A stretch of DNA of 64,000 nt, from NCBI RefSeq assembly GCF_014649115.1, contig NZ_BMSK01000008.1, positions 248,001 to 312,000 on the forward strand, read 5' to 3'. Shown here piece after piece: positions 16,266 through 24,797 of the stretch. This DNA comes from Streptomyces eurythermus (GTDB lineage: Bacteria; Actinomycetota; Actinomycetes; Streptomycetales; Streptomycetaceae). The translations under genes were made by a program, and so were the position numbers. How positions within the stretch are numbered: the first letter of the stretch is position 1; each line of letters opens with the position of its first letter. A model generated the notes under the pieces. That model ran no database searches, had not been told where the DNA came from, and saw nothing but the letters and a program-made list of their open reading frames with translations.

Positions 16266-16826
16266 TCAGGGGGACACCGCGTGCACGCGCGCGTGGGCGG
16301 ACAGCCGGGCCTGGGCGCCGGCGTCCAGGGGCAGTTCGATCCGGCGGTCGATACGGTCCTCCTCCCAGTGCCGGGTGTCGATCAGCCACCAGCGGTCGAC
16401 ATCGACCCGGTACAGGCGGTGCGGCGCGGCCCCCCGCAGCCGCTCCGGCGCCAGCTGCCACCGGGCACGCTCCCCGGCGTCGGGGAACACCGTCTCGTAG
16501 AAGGGTGCGTGGTACGCCTCCAGCTGCTCCGGGCCGATCTCCGCGCAGCGGCCGGTGAACTGGGCGCCGTCGACGGACGCGACGGCCACCCCGGCGGCCC
16601 CCTCGGGCACGAACAGCGAACCGCTCACCCGGGGGTCGGCGCGGATGTCCCCGCTGTGCCGGGCGCCGGTGGACGAACCGAAGACGAAGCGCAACGGACC
16701 GGCGAACCAGACGTATTCCAGGGTGGCCACCCAGGGGGCTCCGTCCCGCGCGGTGGCCAGGTTCAGATAGCGGGCCCGGTTCAGCAGGTGTGCCGTCCGC
16801 TCGAGCAGGCTCTCGTCGATCGCCAT
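16266..16826 (-). CDS. PNPOx-like FMN-binding protein
   Basis: 186 residues with the split beta-barrel of pyridoxamine-phosphate-oxidase-like flavoproteins: LNLATARDGAPWVATLEYVWFAGPLRFVFGSSTGARHSGDIRADPRVSGSL is the core flavin-binding half (about residues 20-75). It is the last gene of the leftward biosynthetic strand, 43 bases after the P450, so it may be part of the pathway or a detoxifying reductase. The flavin (FMN or F420) and substrate cannot be told. The ATG at 16826 has GGGAGGTC just upstream. Confidence 0.8.
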   Translation of the reverse strand: MAIDESLLERTAHLLNRARYLNLATARDGAPWVATLEYVWFAGPLRFVFGSSTGARHSGDIRADPRVSGSLFVPEGAAGVAVASVDGAQFTGRCAEIGPEQLEAYHAPFYETVFPDAGERARWQLAPERLRGAAPHRLYRVDVDRWWLIDTRHWEEDRIDRRIELPLDAGAQARLSAHARVHAVSP

Positions 16827-16869
16827 GCGGGACCTCCCGTTCTCGTTCTCTCGGTGTCGTGGCGCGTGC

Positions 16870-18105
16870 TCACTTGTGCCGCAGGAAGACCGGCAGGGAC
16901 GAGACGTCGTTGCCGATGAAGGTCTGCCCGGGCGGCACGTCCTCCGGGTCGACGGCCAGGGCCAGCCGCGGGAACCGGTCGAACAGGGCGGGCAGCGCGA
17001 TACGGGCCTCCAGCCGGGCGAGGTGCGAACCCGGGCAGAAGTGCGCGCCGAGACCGAAGGCGATGTGGTCCTTGTCCTCCCGGTCGATGTCGAAGGTCTC
17101 CGGGTCGCGGTGCACCCCCGGGTCCCGGCCGTGGGCGCCGTAGCAGATCAGGATGGCGTCCCCGGCGCGTATCACCACGCCCTCGCCGAGATCGATGTCC
17201 TCCTTGGCCCAGCGCATCGGCAGGTGCATCACCGGGCAGTGCAGGCGCAGCGACTCCTCGACGGCGTCGGCCCAGCGCTCCGGGTGTGCCCGGAGGATGC
17301 TCAACTGGTCGGGGTGGGCCAGGAGTTCGCGGATGGTGTGGTCCAGGAGGTTGATGGTCGTCTGGCTGCCGCCGCCGATCATCAGCAGCAGCGTCGACAC
17401 CAGTTCGTGCTCGTTCAGCGACTCCTCGCCCTCCTCGCGCGCGGCGAGCAGGAAGCTGGTGAGGTCGTCCGCCGGGGCGGTCCGCTTGGTGGTGATCAGT
17501 AGGTGCATCGCGGCCACCAGGTCGTTGTACAGCGCGACCGACTCCTCCTCGGACAGGCCGGTCCGGGCGACCTCCCGGAACACCCGCAGCACCTCGGGCC
17601 GCTGGTCGTCCGGGATGCCGAAGAGGTCGCAGATCACCTGGGTCGGCACGCTGTAGGAGAACTCCTCGTGCAGGTCCACCGGTTCGTCGCCGGGCCGGGT
17701 GGCCAGCTGGTCCAGCAGCATGGTGACGTCCGCCTCGATGTGCGAGCGCAGCCGCTCCACCCGGCGCGGGGTGAAGGCCGGGGTGATCAGCTTGCGCAGC
17801 CGCGCGTGCTCCCGCCCGTCCGCCGTGGCCATCGAGTCCAGGTCGACCCACGGCGACAGCCACGGCACGGATCCGGGCTGATAAGCCGGCACGGTCTTCT
17901 TCAGGTCGCGGGACACACCGGGGTGGGTCAGGAGCATCCGTACGACGTCCCCCCGGGACACCGACCAGGCCGCCACCCCCTCCGGCAGCCGCACGGGGAC
18001 GGCGGGCCCCAGCGACCGCAGGCGTTCGACCTGCGCGTACATGCACCGGCCGCCCTTGTTGTCGAGCGTCTCGGTGGGGGTTGCGCTGAAGGGAATCACT
18101 GACAC
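16870..18105 (-). CDS. Cytochrome P450 with altered I-helix
   Basis: 411 residues, bacterial class I P450 (CYP105/107-like). The heme loop FGLGAHFCPGSHLAR has its ligand at about Cys357; the K-helix reads EESLR; the meander is present. The I-helix reads GGGSQTTINLL: the acidic residue normally preceding the conserved Thr is Gln (about Q248), which in other P450s goes with unusual oxygen activation or atypical chemistry. Start is the GTG at 18105 with AGGAGG six bases upstream; the GTG CTG-like upstream frame has no ribosome site. It lies 156 bases downstream of the exporter in the same strand, and is probably a tailoring oxidase of the cluster. No ferredoxin gene is adjacent. Confidence 0.9.
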   Translation of the reverse strand: MSVIPFSATPTETLDNKGGRCMYAQVERLRSLGPAVPVRLPEGVAAWSVSRGDVVRMLLTHPGVSRDLKKTVPAYQPGSVPWLSPWVDLDSMATADGREHARLRKLITPAFTPRRVERLRSHIEADVTMLLDQLATRPGDEPVDLHEEFSYSVPTQVICDLFGIPDDQRPEVLRVFREVARTGLSEEESVALYNDLVAAMHLLITTKRTAPADDLTSFLLAAREEGEESLNEHELVSTLLLMIGGGSQTTINLLDHTIRELLAHPDQLSILRAHPERWADAVEESLRLHCPVMHLPMRWAKEDIDLGEGVVIRAGDAILICYGAHGRDPGVHRDPETFDIDREDKDHIAFGLGAHFCPGSHLARLEARIALPALFDRFPRLALAVDPEDVPPGQTFIGNDVSSLPVFLRHK

Positions 18106-18261
18106 TGCGTGCCTCCTGACGAGGGGGCCGGACGCGGCGGCCGGCGCGGGTGTCGGACCGCTCCGGCCGCCTCGTCCGGCGGTGTTCACTGGAAATCGCT
18201 GTAGGTACGGGTCTGTTGGTGCCGTTCCGTCGTTCCGGTCGGTTCGTCCGGGCGCCGCCGG

Positions 18262-19857
18262 TCAGTCGGAGTCGGCGGCGGGGACCGACGGGGCGGGGCT
18301 CGCCTCGGCGGGCCCGGCGTCGGGCACCGCCGAGCCGGTCGGCGGTACGTGGCGCAGCGAGAGCGCCGCGGCGACGGCACCCGCCGCCGCGATCACCGCG
18401 GCCGTGCCGGCGGCGACGTTGAGCCCGCTGGTGAAGGCGTCCCGCGCCACGACCAGCAACTGGTCTCCGACCTGTCCGGGCAGTTCCCGGGCGGCGGCCA
18501 CGGCGCCGTCGAGGTTCTCCCGGGCGGCGGAGGCCGCCGGGTCCGACAGGCCGGCGGGCAGCTTGTCGTCGACGCCGGCGCGGTAGACGGCGGTGCCGAT
18601 GCTGCCGATGACGGCCACGCCCAGCGAGATGCCGAGGTCGTTGACGGTCGACGCCAGGCCGCCGGCCGCGCCCGCCTTCTCCGGCGGCACCGAGCCGACC
18701 ACGAGGTCCGTGGTCAGCGCCATGGACGGGGAGACCGCCGGGTAGAGCACGATGAAGCCGACGATCACCCACGGCAGTGCGGTGGTGCTGTCGACGAGGG
18801 TGAACAGGATGTAGCCGACGACCTGCACGGCCAGCCCCGTGGCGATGACATACCCCGGCCGGACGCGCCGGGCGAGGACCGGGGAGCGCATCGCGACCAC
18901 GATCAGGACGAGGGCCGCGGGGAGGATCGCGAACCCGGTCTTCAGCGGCGAGAGGGCCTTCACCAGCTGGAGGTACTGGGTGAACATCAGATACACGCCG
19001 CCCAGGCCCATGGCCGAGAGGATGAAGACGCCCAGCGCCCCGCTGACCGTCCGGTTCTTGAACAGCCGGACGTCCAGCAGCGGCTCGGCGGAGCGCAGTT
19101 GGCGGACCACGAACACCACACCGAAGAGCAGGCCCACCACCACGGCCAGGGCCGGCACCAGCGGTGAGTCGCTGGTGGCGAACGCCTTCACGCCGTAGAT
19201 CAGCGGCAGCAGCGTCAGCAGCATGAGCAGCGCACTGAACAGGTCCAGCCGGCCCGCGCTCGGGCCCTGCCGGCCCGGCAGCAGCAGGGGCGCGCCGATC
19301 ACCACGACCGCCATCACCGGTACGGCGACGAAGAACGTCGCCCGCCACGAGAACGCCTCCAGCAGCAGACCGCTGAGCAGCGGGCCGAGCGCGACACCGG
19401 CCGAGATGGCCGCCGCCCAGGTGCCGATGGCGACGCCCCGCTGCCTGGGGTCCTGGAACATCGTGAAGATCAGGCCGAGCGTGGTCGGCATCTGCATGGC
19501 CGCCGCCACGCCGAGCAGCGCACGCCAGACGATCATCAGCTCGGGCGAGTCCGTGAAGGCCGCCGCCGCCGAGACCAGCCCGAACAGCAGTGCCCCGGTG
19601 ATCAGGAGGTTCCGGTGGCCGAAGCGGTCGGCCACCGTGCCCATCAGCACCAGCAGGCTGGCCATCAGGAAGCCGTAGATGTCCAGGATCCACAGTGTCT
19701 GCGTGCTGCTGGGCCGCAGATCCGCCGCGAGATAGGGGATGGCCAGGAACAGGATGGTCAGCATCATGAACAGCAGGAGCGCGGGAAGAACCAGCAGGCC
19801 CAACGCGGCCCACTGCCTGCCCCCTGCTCGTAACTGCGGACTTCCTGTCGAAGACAT
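18262..19857 (-). CDS. MFS exporter, DHA2 (14-TM) family, with TTA codon
   Basis: 531 residues with about fourteen membrane helices, resembling EmrB/QacA-type antiporters; motif A is GTVADRFGHRNLLITG, motif C-like region WAAAISAGVALGPLLSG. The ATG at 19857 follows GAGGAG. Codon 9 is TTA (19831-19833), the rare leucine codon read by the bldA tRNA, so translation probably awaits development. Two CsoR-type boxes lie 73-117 bases upstream, so transcription of this gene and the P450 downstream is probably copper-linked. It most likely exports the product of the cluster; substrate unproven. Confidence 0.9.
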   Translation of the reverse strand: MSSTGSPQLRAGGRQWAALGLLVLPALLLFMMLTILFLAIPYLAADLRPSSTQTLWILDIYGFLMASLLVLMGTVADRFGHRNLLITGALLFGLVSAAAAFTDSPELMIVWRALLGVAAAMQMPTTLGLIFTMFQDPRQRGVAIGTWAAAISAGVALGPLLSGLLLEAFSWRATFFVAVPVMAVVVIGAPLLLPGRQGPSAGRLDLFSALLMLLTLLPLIYGVKAFATSDSPLVPALAVVVGLLFGVVFVVRQLRSAEPLLDVRLFKNRTVSGALGVFILSAMGLGGVYLMFTQYLQLVKALSPLKTGFAILPAALVLIVVAMRSPVLARRVRPGYVIATGLAVQVVGYILFTLVDSTTALPWVIVGFIVLYPAVSPSMALTTDLVVGSVPPEKAGAAGGLASTVNDLGISLGVAVIGSIGTAVYRAGVDDKLPAGLSDPAASAARENLDGAVAAARELPGQVGDQLLVVARDAFTSGLNVAAGTAAVIAAAGAVAAALSLRHVPPTGSAVPDAGPAEASPAPSVPAADSD

Positions 19858-19929
19858 CAGCACTCCTCTCCTCGTCGAGACCTGCGGCAAGACCGTGCCG
19901 CGCCGTGGCACGGCCACCGGGCACACAGG

Positions 19930-19974
19930 AATACCCCTACCGGGTATTGCAGTGAAAATACGGGTGGGGGGTAT
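19930..19974. promoter_or_regulatory. Two CsoR-type copper operators before the exporter
   Basis: AATACCCCTACCGGGTATT (19930-19948) is an excellent match to the actinobacterial CsoR operator. A second, weaker inverted element ATACGGGTGGGGGGTAT lies at 19958-19974. Both fall between the stop of the HDO-like gene and the exporter start, where a leftward promoter is expected. Confidence 0.82.
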
Positions 19975-20013
19975 GGGTGTCAAGCCGGGTGGAGAGCCTG
20001 CGGACGGGTGCGT

Positions 20014-20676
20014 TCAGCCCGTGCCGAGGCCGCGTGCCAGACAGCTCCAGAACGCGGCCTCCAGCCCGTGCACGGTCCACGCGCAGCGCACGGCGGCCAC
20101 CGGGTCGTCCCCGCCGGCCAGGCCGTCCGCCAGGGTCGCCGTCGCCTGGTCCAGCAGGGCCTGCGGGGTGTCGGCGAAGTAGCGGAAGTGCTCCAGCGCG
20201 CCCTCCTCGAAGCCGTACCGCGCCACCAGGGCGTCGGCCACCCGGGCATAGGTCCCGGTGGACTCTGCCACGTTCGCCAGCAGCGCCAGCGCGGTGTCGC
20301 TCGCCGTGCCGAACAGCGCCGCACGCGCCAGATAGGCCGGATATGCCTGGGCGAGCGGCTGCGGTTCGTAGGCCCGCAGCTCCTGAGTCGTGAGGCCGAG
20401 CGCCGCGGCGAAGCCCCCGAGCAGGTCCAGGGCCTGGGCCTCGCCCTGGGCCATGGCCAGGAACAGGTCTCCGGCCGGTGCGCCGGGGAAGCGCGACGCG
20501 AGCAGCGCGAAGCTGCGGCGGTCGCTGCTCACCAGGTGGTACAGCTCCCCGGCGAGCCACTTGAGCCGTTCCCCGGGCATCCGGCCCTGTTCCAGAACCT
20601 CCAGGAAACGGTTGGGCTCGACGTCCTCGGCGATCCGCAGCCGCGCCGCCTCCAGGACGTCCGTCACGGTGTTCAC
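20014..20676 (-). CDS. TenA-like / heme-oxygenase-like diiron oxidase (HDO) candidate
   Basis: 220 residues, all-helical, similar to the TenA/PqqC heme-oxygenase-like fold. Candidate metal ligands follow the family pattern of a Glu and His on early helices and His/acid pairs later: E44 and H47 (GELYHLV), E162-H163 (ALEHFRYFAD) and H203 (TVHGLE). Proteins of this fold include thiaminases and diiron oxidases such as UndA, the SznF central domain and the FlcC/FlcE enzymes of fluopsin C; the latter group does N-oxidation or oxidative carbon loss. Start is a GTG at 20676 overlapping the stop of the flavoprotein gene (GTGA), with GAGGAGG upstream. Diiron chemistry is inferred, not seen. Confidence 0.7.
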   Translation of the reverse strand: MNTVTDVLEAARLRIAEDVEPNRFLEVLEQGRMPGERLKWLAGELYHLVSSDRRSFALLASRFPGAPAGDLFLAMAQGEAQALDLLGGFAAALGLTTQELRAYEPQPLAQAYPAYLARAALFGTASDTALALLANVAESTGTYARVADALVARYGFEEGALEHFRYFADTPQALLDQATATLADGLAGGDDPVAAVRCAWTVHGLEAAFWSCLARGLGTG

Positions 20677-22841
20677 GGGGTCCTCCTCGTGGTTTCGTCG
20701 GTCGACGGCCGGGTGGTCCTCGGCGTCGCCGCCGGCCGGATGACGCGCCGTAGATTCGGGCCCGTCGCCGGCCCGGGCCGCTGCTCGGCGATCCAGGGCC
20801 CGTCGACGGAGACGTCCACCACCCCCTCCTCCAGCCAGGCGTAGCGGCCCTCCAGGACCTGTCCCGTCACCGCGCGGTCAGCGGCGTCGGTGTTCTCCCC
20901 GAGCCGGGCCAGCGACTCGGCCACCCGCAGCCGCGCCTGACGGCAGAAGGCGTCGGCGAGTTCGGCCGGGGAGCCGTCGGCGCCGCCGAGCGCCCGGGCG
21001 TGGACACAGCTCGCGCTCATCGCGTACAGCTCGGCCCCGATGTCGACGATCCGCCCGAGGAACCGCTGCCGCCCGTCCAGACCCTCGCCCTCCGGCCCGG
21101 ACTCGGCGGCGACCACCGCGAGTTCACCGGCGATCCGCCGGCTGGTCCGGGCGACGAACTCCAGGTGGCCGTCCAGGACAGCGTCGAGCCGGCCCGCCGA
21201 AGCGTCCGGTCCGGCCGGCATCCCGGCACCTGCGGCCCGCGTCGCGGCTGCTGGGTCTCCGGTTCGGGCGGTGTGCCCGGCTGGCGTGGTGCCACCGGTT
21301 CGCCCGGTGTCTTCGGCCCGCGCGGTGTCTCCGGTTCGGGCCGTGTACCCGACTCGGGCCATGTCTCCGGCCGGCGTGGTGTCTCCGGTACTGGGAGTGT
21401 CTTCGGCGCGGGCGGTGCCTCCGGCTCGAGAGGTGTCCTCGGCGCGTGCGGTGCCTCCGACTGCTGCCGTTTCTCCGGCGTGCGTGGTCTTCCCGGCTTG
21501 TGCCGTTCCCCGGCCAGGCGCCGTATCCCGCTCGCCGGCCGCGGCCCGGTGGGCCTCGATCAAGTCGTGGGCCAGGAAAGCCCTGAGGGCCTCGCTGGAG
21601 CCGTCGAAGATGCGGCCGACCCGGACGTCTCGCAGCAGCTGCTCGACCGGGAGGCCGCGTTCGCCCCGGGCGACGGCCGACTCGGCCGTCTCGTAGCCGC
21701 GGCCGCCCCGGAGCTGCACCAGTTCGTCCGCGATGACCCAGGCCTGTTCCGACGCGAACAGCTTGGCCAGTTCCGCGTCCAGCCGCGTGTCGGTGCCGCC
21801 GGCCGCCGCGCGCCGGGCGATGACCTCGACCAGCGCCTCCAGCGCGAAGGCGGTCGCGGCGATGAAGGACACCTTCCCGGCCACCGCGTCGTGCCGGGCG
21901 ATGGGCCGCCCGAACTGCACCCGGGCCGCGCTCCACTGCCGGGCGATCCTCAGGCTCCACTTGGCCGCGGCTGCGCTCACCGCCGGGAGCGACAGCCGCC
22001 CGGTGTCCTGCGCGGCGAGGGCGATCGCGAGCCCCTCGCCCTCCGCCCCGATCCGGTTGCCCGCCGGGACGGCGACCCGGTGCAGCCGGATACAGCCGTT
22101 CTCCAGACCGCGCAGCCCGAGGAAGGAGTTGCGCCGCTCCACCGTCACCCCGGGCGCGTCCGCCTCCACGACGAACGCCGTCATCCCTCCCTCGCCGCGC
22201 TCCCCGGCGGGTACGACGGCCATGACCACGAGCAGGTCCGCGATCACCCCGTTGGTGGTCCATGTCTTCACCCCGTCGAGCACATAGCCGTCCATGGCCG
22301 GGTCGTACACGGCCGTGGTGTGCATGCGGAACGGGTCGTTGCCGATGTCGGCCTCGGTGAGGGCGAAGGCGGAGATCTCCCGCACGCACCGCGGCAGGAA
22401 CGCGCGTTTCTGCTCGTCGGTCCCGAACAGCAGCAGCGGCTGGATCAGCCCGATCGCCTGGTGGGCCGCGAGCAGCTCGCTCAGCGCCGGATGCGTCGTA
22501 CTGGTGAGCATCAGCGCGCGCAGGTAACAGTGGGTGGACAGGCCCAGCCCTCCGTACCGGCGCGGCAGCCGGATGGCGAGCGCGCCGATGTCCTTCAGCC
22601 CCTCGACCACCTCGTCCGGGACACGGTCCGCGCGCTCGATCGCGGCGCTGTCGACCTCCTTCTCGCAGAAGTCGCGCAGGCGGGCGAGGAAGCGCTCCTC
22701 CGCCGGTGCCGGCCGCCGGGCGTCACCCGCGGGCCCGGTGAGGAGATCCGTGTCCGGCCGGCCGAGGAACAGCCCCGTGGCGAACCCCGGCCGCCGTGCG
22801 CCGGCCGGGGTGCCCTGCTCCGGCGTCTCCCGCGCCGTCAT
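20673..22841 (-). CDS. Acyl-CoA dehydrogenase-like flavoprotein with inserted repeat linker
   Basis: 722 residues, organised like very-long-chain acyl-CoA dehydrogenases: catalytic unit (about 45-435) with FAD-binding FALTEADIGNDPF and VKTWTTNG, then a C-terminal helical domain (about 545-670, including ELYAMSASCVHARAL). The catalytic-base segment, usually YEGT/S-E, reads RIFDGSSEAL with Asp at about 413 in place of Glu. Between the two domains is a roughly 95-residue run of degenerate six-residue repeats around GDTAR, encoded by an 18-base minisatellite. Overlaps both neighbours by four bases (ATGA/GTGA). In clusters this fold may desaturate carrier-bound acyl chains or act as an N-hydroxylase; which applies is not visible. 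Confidence 0.85.
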   Translation of the reverse strand: MTARETPEQGTPAGARRPGFATGLFLGRPDTDLLTGPAGDARRPAPAEERFLARLRDFCEKEVDSAAIERADRVPDEVVEGLKDIGALAIRLPRRYGGLGLSTHCYLRALMLTSTTHPALSELLAAHQAIGLIQPLLLFGTDEQKRAFLPRCVREISAFALTEADIGNDPFRMHTTAVYDPAMDGYVLDGVKTWTTNGVIADLLVVMAVVPAGERGEGGMTAFVVEADAPGVTVERRNSFLGLRGLENGCIRLHRVAVPAGNRIGAEGEGLAIALAAQDTGRLSLPAVSAAAAKWSLRIARQWSAARVQFGRPIARHDAVAGKVSFIAATAFALEALVEVIARRAAAGGTDTRLDAELAKLFASEQAWVIADELVQLRGGRGYETAESAVARGERGLPVEQLLRDVRVGRIFDGSSEALRAFLAHDLIEAHRAAAGERDTAPGRGTAQAGKTTHAGETAAVGGTARAEDTSRAGGTARAEDTPSTGDTTPAGDMARVGYTARTGDTARAEDTGRTGGTTPAGHTARTGDPAAATRAAGAGMPAGPDASAGRLDAVLDGHLEFVARTSRRIAGELAVVAAESGPEGEGLDGRQRFLGRIVDIGAELYAMSASCVHARALGGADGSPAELADAFCRQARLRVAESLARLGENTDAADRAVTGQVLEGRYAWLEEGVVDVSVDGPWIAEQRPGPATGPNLRRVIRPAATPRTTRPSTDETTRRTP
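21250..21530. repeat. 18-base coding minisatellite in the flavoprotein gene
   Basis: About fifteen degenerate 18-base units (GGTGTCTCCGGTTCGGGC and variants on the plus strand) encode imperfect GDTARA hexapeptides. The reading frame is kept throughout. Copy number is likely to vary between strains. Confidence 0.85.
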
Positions 22842-23896
22842 GCCGCGGAGGCGGGGACGGCCTCGATGACCGACAGCGGCCCGGCCTGCCCCACCCCGAC
22901 CGACCGCACGGTGAACCCGGTCTCCTCCAGCAGCGCCCGGAACTCCCCTTCGGTACGTTCCTGGCCGCCGGTCGTGACCATCATGTTGACGTCGGTGAAG
23001 TACGCGACGGGGGCGGAGGTGTCGGCGGTCTCGGGCAGCACCGTGCCGACGATCAGCAAGGTGGCGGAGGCGGGTATGCGGGCCCGGACCGTGCGCAGGA
23101 TCGCGCGTGCCTCGTCGTCGCCCCAGTCCTGGAACACGCTCTTGATGATGTACAGGTCGCCGTCGTCCGGCACGGACTGGAAGAAGTCCCCGGAGCGGAC
23201 CTCGCACCGGTCGGCGACTCCGGCCTTGCCCAGGGTGGCGGGCGCCTCGGCGACACCGCTCGGGCTGTCGAAGACGATGCCCCGCAGCCCCGGCCGGGCC
23301 TGGAGGATCGCGGTGAGCAGGGTGCCGTCGCCGCCGCCGAGGTCCACCACCGTGCCGGTCGCCGGGAAGTCGTAGCCCGCGGCGAGCTGCGCGGCCGAGA
23401 GCCGGGACTCCTCGCTCATCGCCTCGTTGAACAGGGTGCTGGTCTCGCCGTGCCGGGCCAGCCAGTCGTAGATGCCCGTCTCGTGGACGTGGTCGAAGGC
23501 GCGCTCACCGGTGGTGACGGTGTGGCGCAGGCTCTGCCAGGACGTGAAGAAGATGGGGTGGCAGAACATCTTGGCGAACTTGTGCAGCGAGTCCGGGGAG
23601 TCGGAGCGCAGCTGGGAGCCGATGTCGGTCAGCGCGAAGCGGCCCGGCTCGGGCTCCTCGGCGATGCCGACGGCGACCAGCATGCGCAGCAGCCGCCGCA
23701 GCGAGGGCTCGTGCGTGGCGGTCGCGTCGGCCAGCTCCCGGCTGGTGCGCGAACCGGTGCCGATCAGGTCCGCGAGGCCCAGTTCGGCGGCCACACCGAT
23801 GCCGTGCGCCGTCATGTAGCCGCCGATCCGCTCGATCAGGGCGGCCCGGAGATCCAGTTTGCCGGTGGCGAGGACGTCCTGGGGAGTCGTGCTCAT
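22838..23896 (-). CDS. SAM-dependent methyltransferase (O-methyltransferase fold) lacking the catalytic His
   Basis: 352 residues: an N-terminal winged-helix dimerisation domain (LGLADLIGTGSRTSRELADATATHE) and a Rossmann domain with SAM motif VVDLGGGDGTLL (about 180). Relatives such as the CalO1/MmcR/DnrK type usually have HDW as catalytic His motif; here the segment is KSVFQDWGD with Gln at about 256. Loss of the base suggests methylation of an already acidic group (N-hydroxy, thiol, carboxylate) or a non-methylating role. The ATG at 23896 follows AAAGGAG; the stop overlaps the flavoprotein start (ATGA). Part of the tightly coupled methyltransferase-flavoprotein-HDO trio. Confidence 0.87.
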   Translation of the reverse strand: MSTTPQDVLATGKLDLRAALIERIGGYMTAHGIGVAAELGLADLIGTGSRTSRELADATATHEPSLRRLLRMLVAVGIAEEPEPGRFALTDIGSQLRSDSPDSLHKFAKMFCHPIFFTSWQSLRHTVTTGERAFDHVHETGIYDWLARHGETSTLFNEAMSEESRLSAAQLAAGYDFPATGTVVDLGGGDGTLLTAILQARPGLRGIVFDSPSGVAEAPATLGKAGVADRCEVRSGDFFQSVPDDGDLYIIKSVFQDWGDDEARAILRTVRARIPASATLLIVGTVLPETADTSAPVAYFTDVNMMVTTGGQERTEGEFRALLEETGFTVRSVGVGQAGPLSVIEAVPASAA

Positions 23897-23988
23897 GGTC
23901 GTACTCCTTTTGTCGTGGGTGTCGCTCGGGGGAAGGCCGGCCGGTTTCCCGCATCGGTACGGGAGGCCGGCGCGTGTGTGCCGGACGG

Positions 23989-24750
23989 TCAGGGGCGCCC
24001 GCCGGTGAGGCGGTGCCGGACCCAGACGTTCGGTTCGACGTACACGGCGTGGTCGTGGACGGTGTTCACGGTGAGCGGGGTCAGCGCGCCGGGCAGCTCC
24101 ACCGGGCCGTCGGTGTCCAGGGGAAGGCCCGTCCACTCCCGCCACTGGGCGAGGCTCCCCGAGATCGTCATCGACGCCGGGCACACCCGCAGCACCTCGC
24201 CGCCCGCCCGCACATGCACCCGCAGCCAGGGATCCTCGGGCAGCCCGTCGGGCCGGCGCAGCGCTACGTACTCGGCCAGCGGCAGCCACGGATGCCGGTG
24301 CTTGCCGCTGGGCCGCAGCGGCACCACCACGTCGTGGAACCCGGCGGCGCGGGCGTGGTCGAGCAGGGCGCGCAGCGTGTACCCGGACAGGTTCCGCGCG
24401 AGGCGGTCCGGGACGACGGCGACCTCCAGCGCGCACAGCGTGGTCAGGTCGCGGCCGGCGACGGTGTCGGACAGGCACTGGCGCAACGCCTCGTCCCAGC
24501 CGGTGTCGGGCAGTCCGTCCGGGTCGCCGTCCCAGGCGAAGGGCACGCTGGCCGCCCGGGCGACGACGTGGTCCTCCTCGTCGAGTACGACGAACTGGTG
24601 CCCGGCGTGGCGGCGCAGCGCCCAGTCCACGAGGAGCGGATCGGGGCGGATGTAGGCGGGCCACGACGACTCCATGGTGAGCATCGCCTCTTCCAGGTCG
24701 GGTCGCTCGGCGAGGCTGACCGCGCGCAGGCCGGTGCCGGTGGTGCTCAT
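23989..24750 (-). CDS. GNAT-family N-acyltransferase
   Basis: 253 residues. The N-terminal 60 residues (RPDLEEAMLTMESSWPAYIRPDPLLVDWAL) and the central ALEVAVVPDRLARNLSGYTLRALLDHARAAGFHDVVVPLRPSGK fit the GNAT fold: beta4 followed by a degenerate acyl-CoA pyrophosphate loop (R-L-A-R-N-L-S-G, normally Q/RxxGxG/A). The conserved C-terminal PASM/SGSLAQWREWTGLP is typical of a larger GNAT subgroup I cannot name. It sits between the tRNA-dependent transferase and the methyltransferase, so it may cap the amino end of the intermediate. Start at 24750 with GGGAGAG upstream. Confidence 0.75.
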   Translation of the reverse strand: MSTTGTGLRAVSLAERPDLEEAMLTMESSWPAYIRPDPLLVDWALRRHAGHQFVVLDEEDHVVARAASVPFAWDGDPDGLPDTGWDEALRQCLSDTVAGRDLTTLCALEVAVVPDRLARNLSGYTLRALLDHARAAGFHDVVVPLRPSGKHRHPWLPLAEYVALRRPDGLPEDPWLRVHVRAGGEVLRVCPASMTISGSLAQWREWTGLPLDTDGPVELPGALTPLTVNTVHDHAVYVEPNVWVRHRLTGGRP

Positions 24751-24797
24751 GGCGTCTCTCCCGTCGGTGGGTGCGGGCACGGTGGTCGGCGAGGTCC

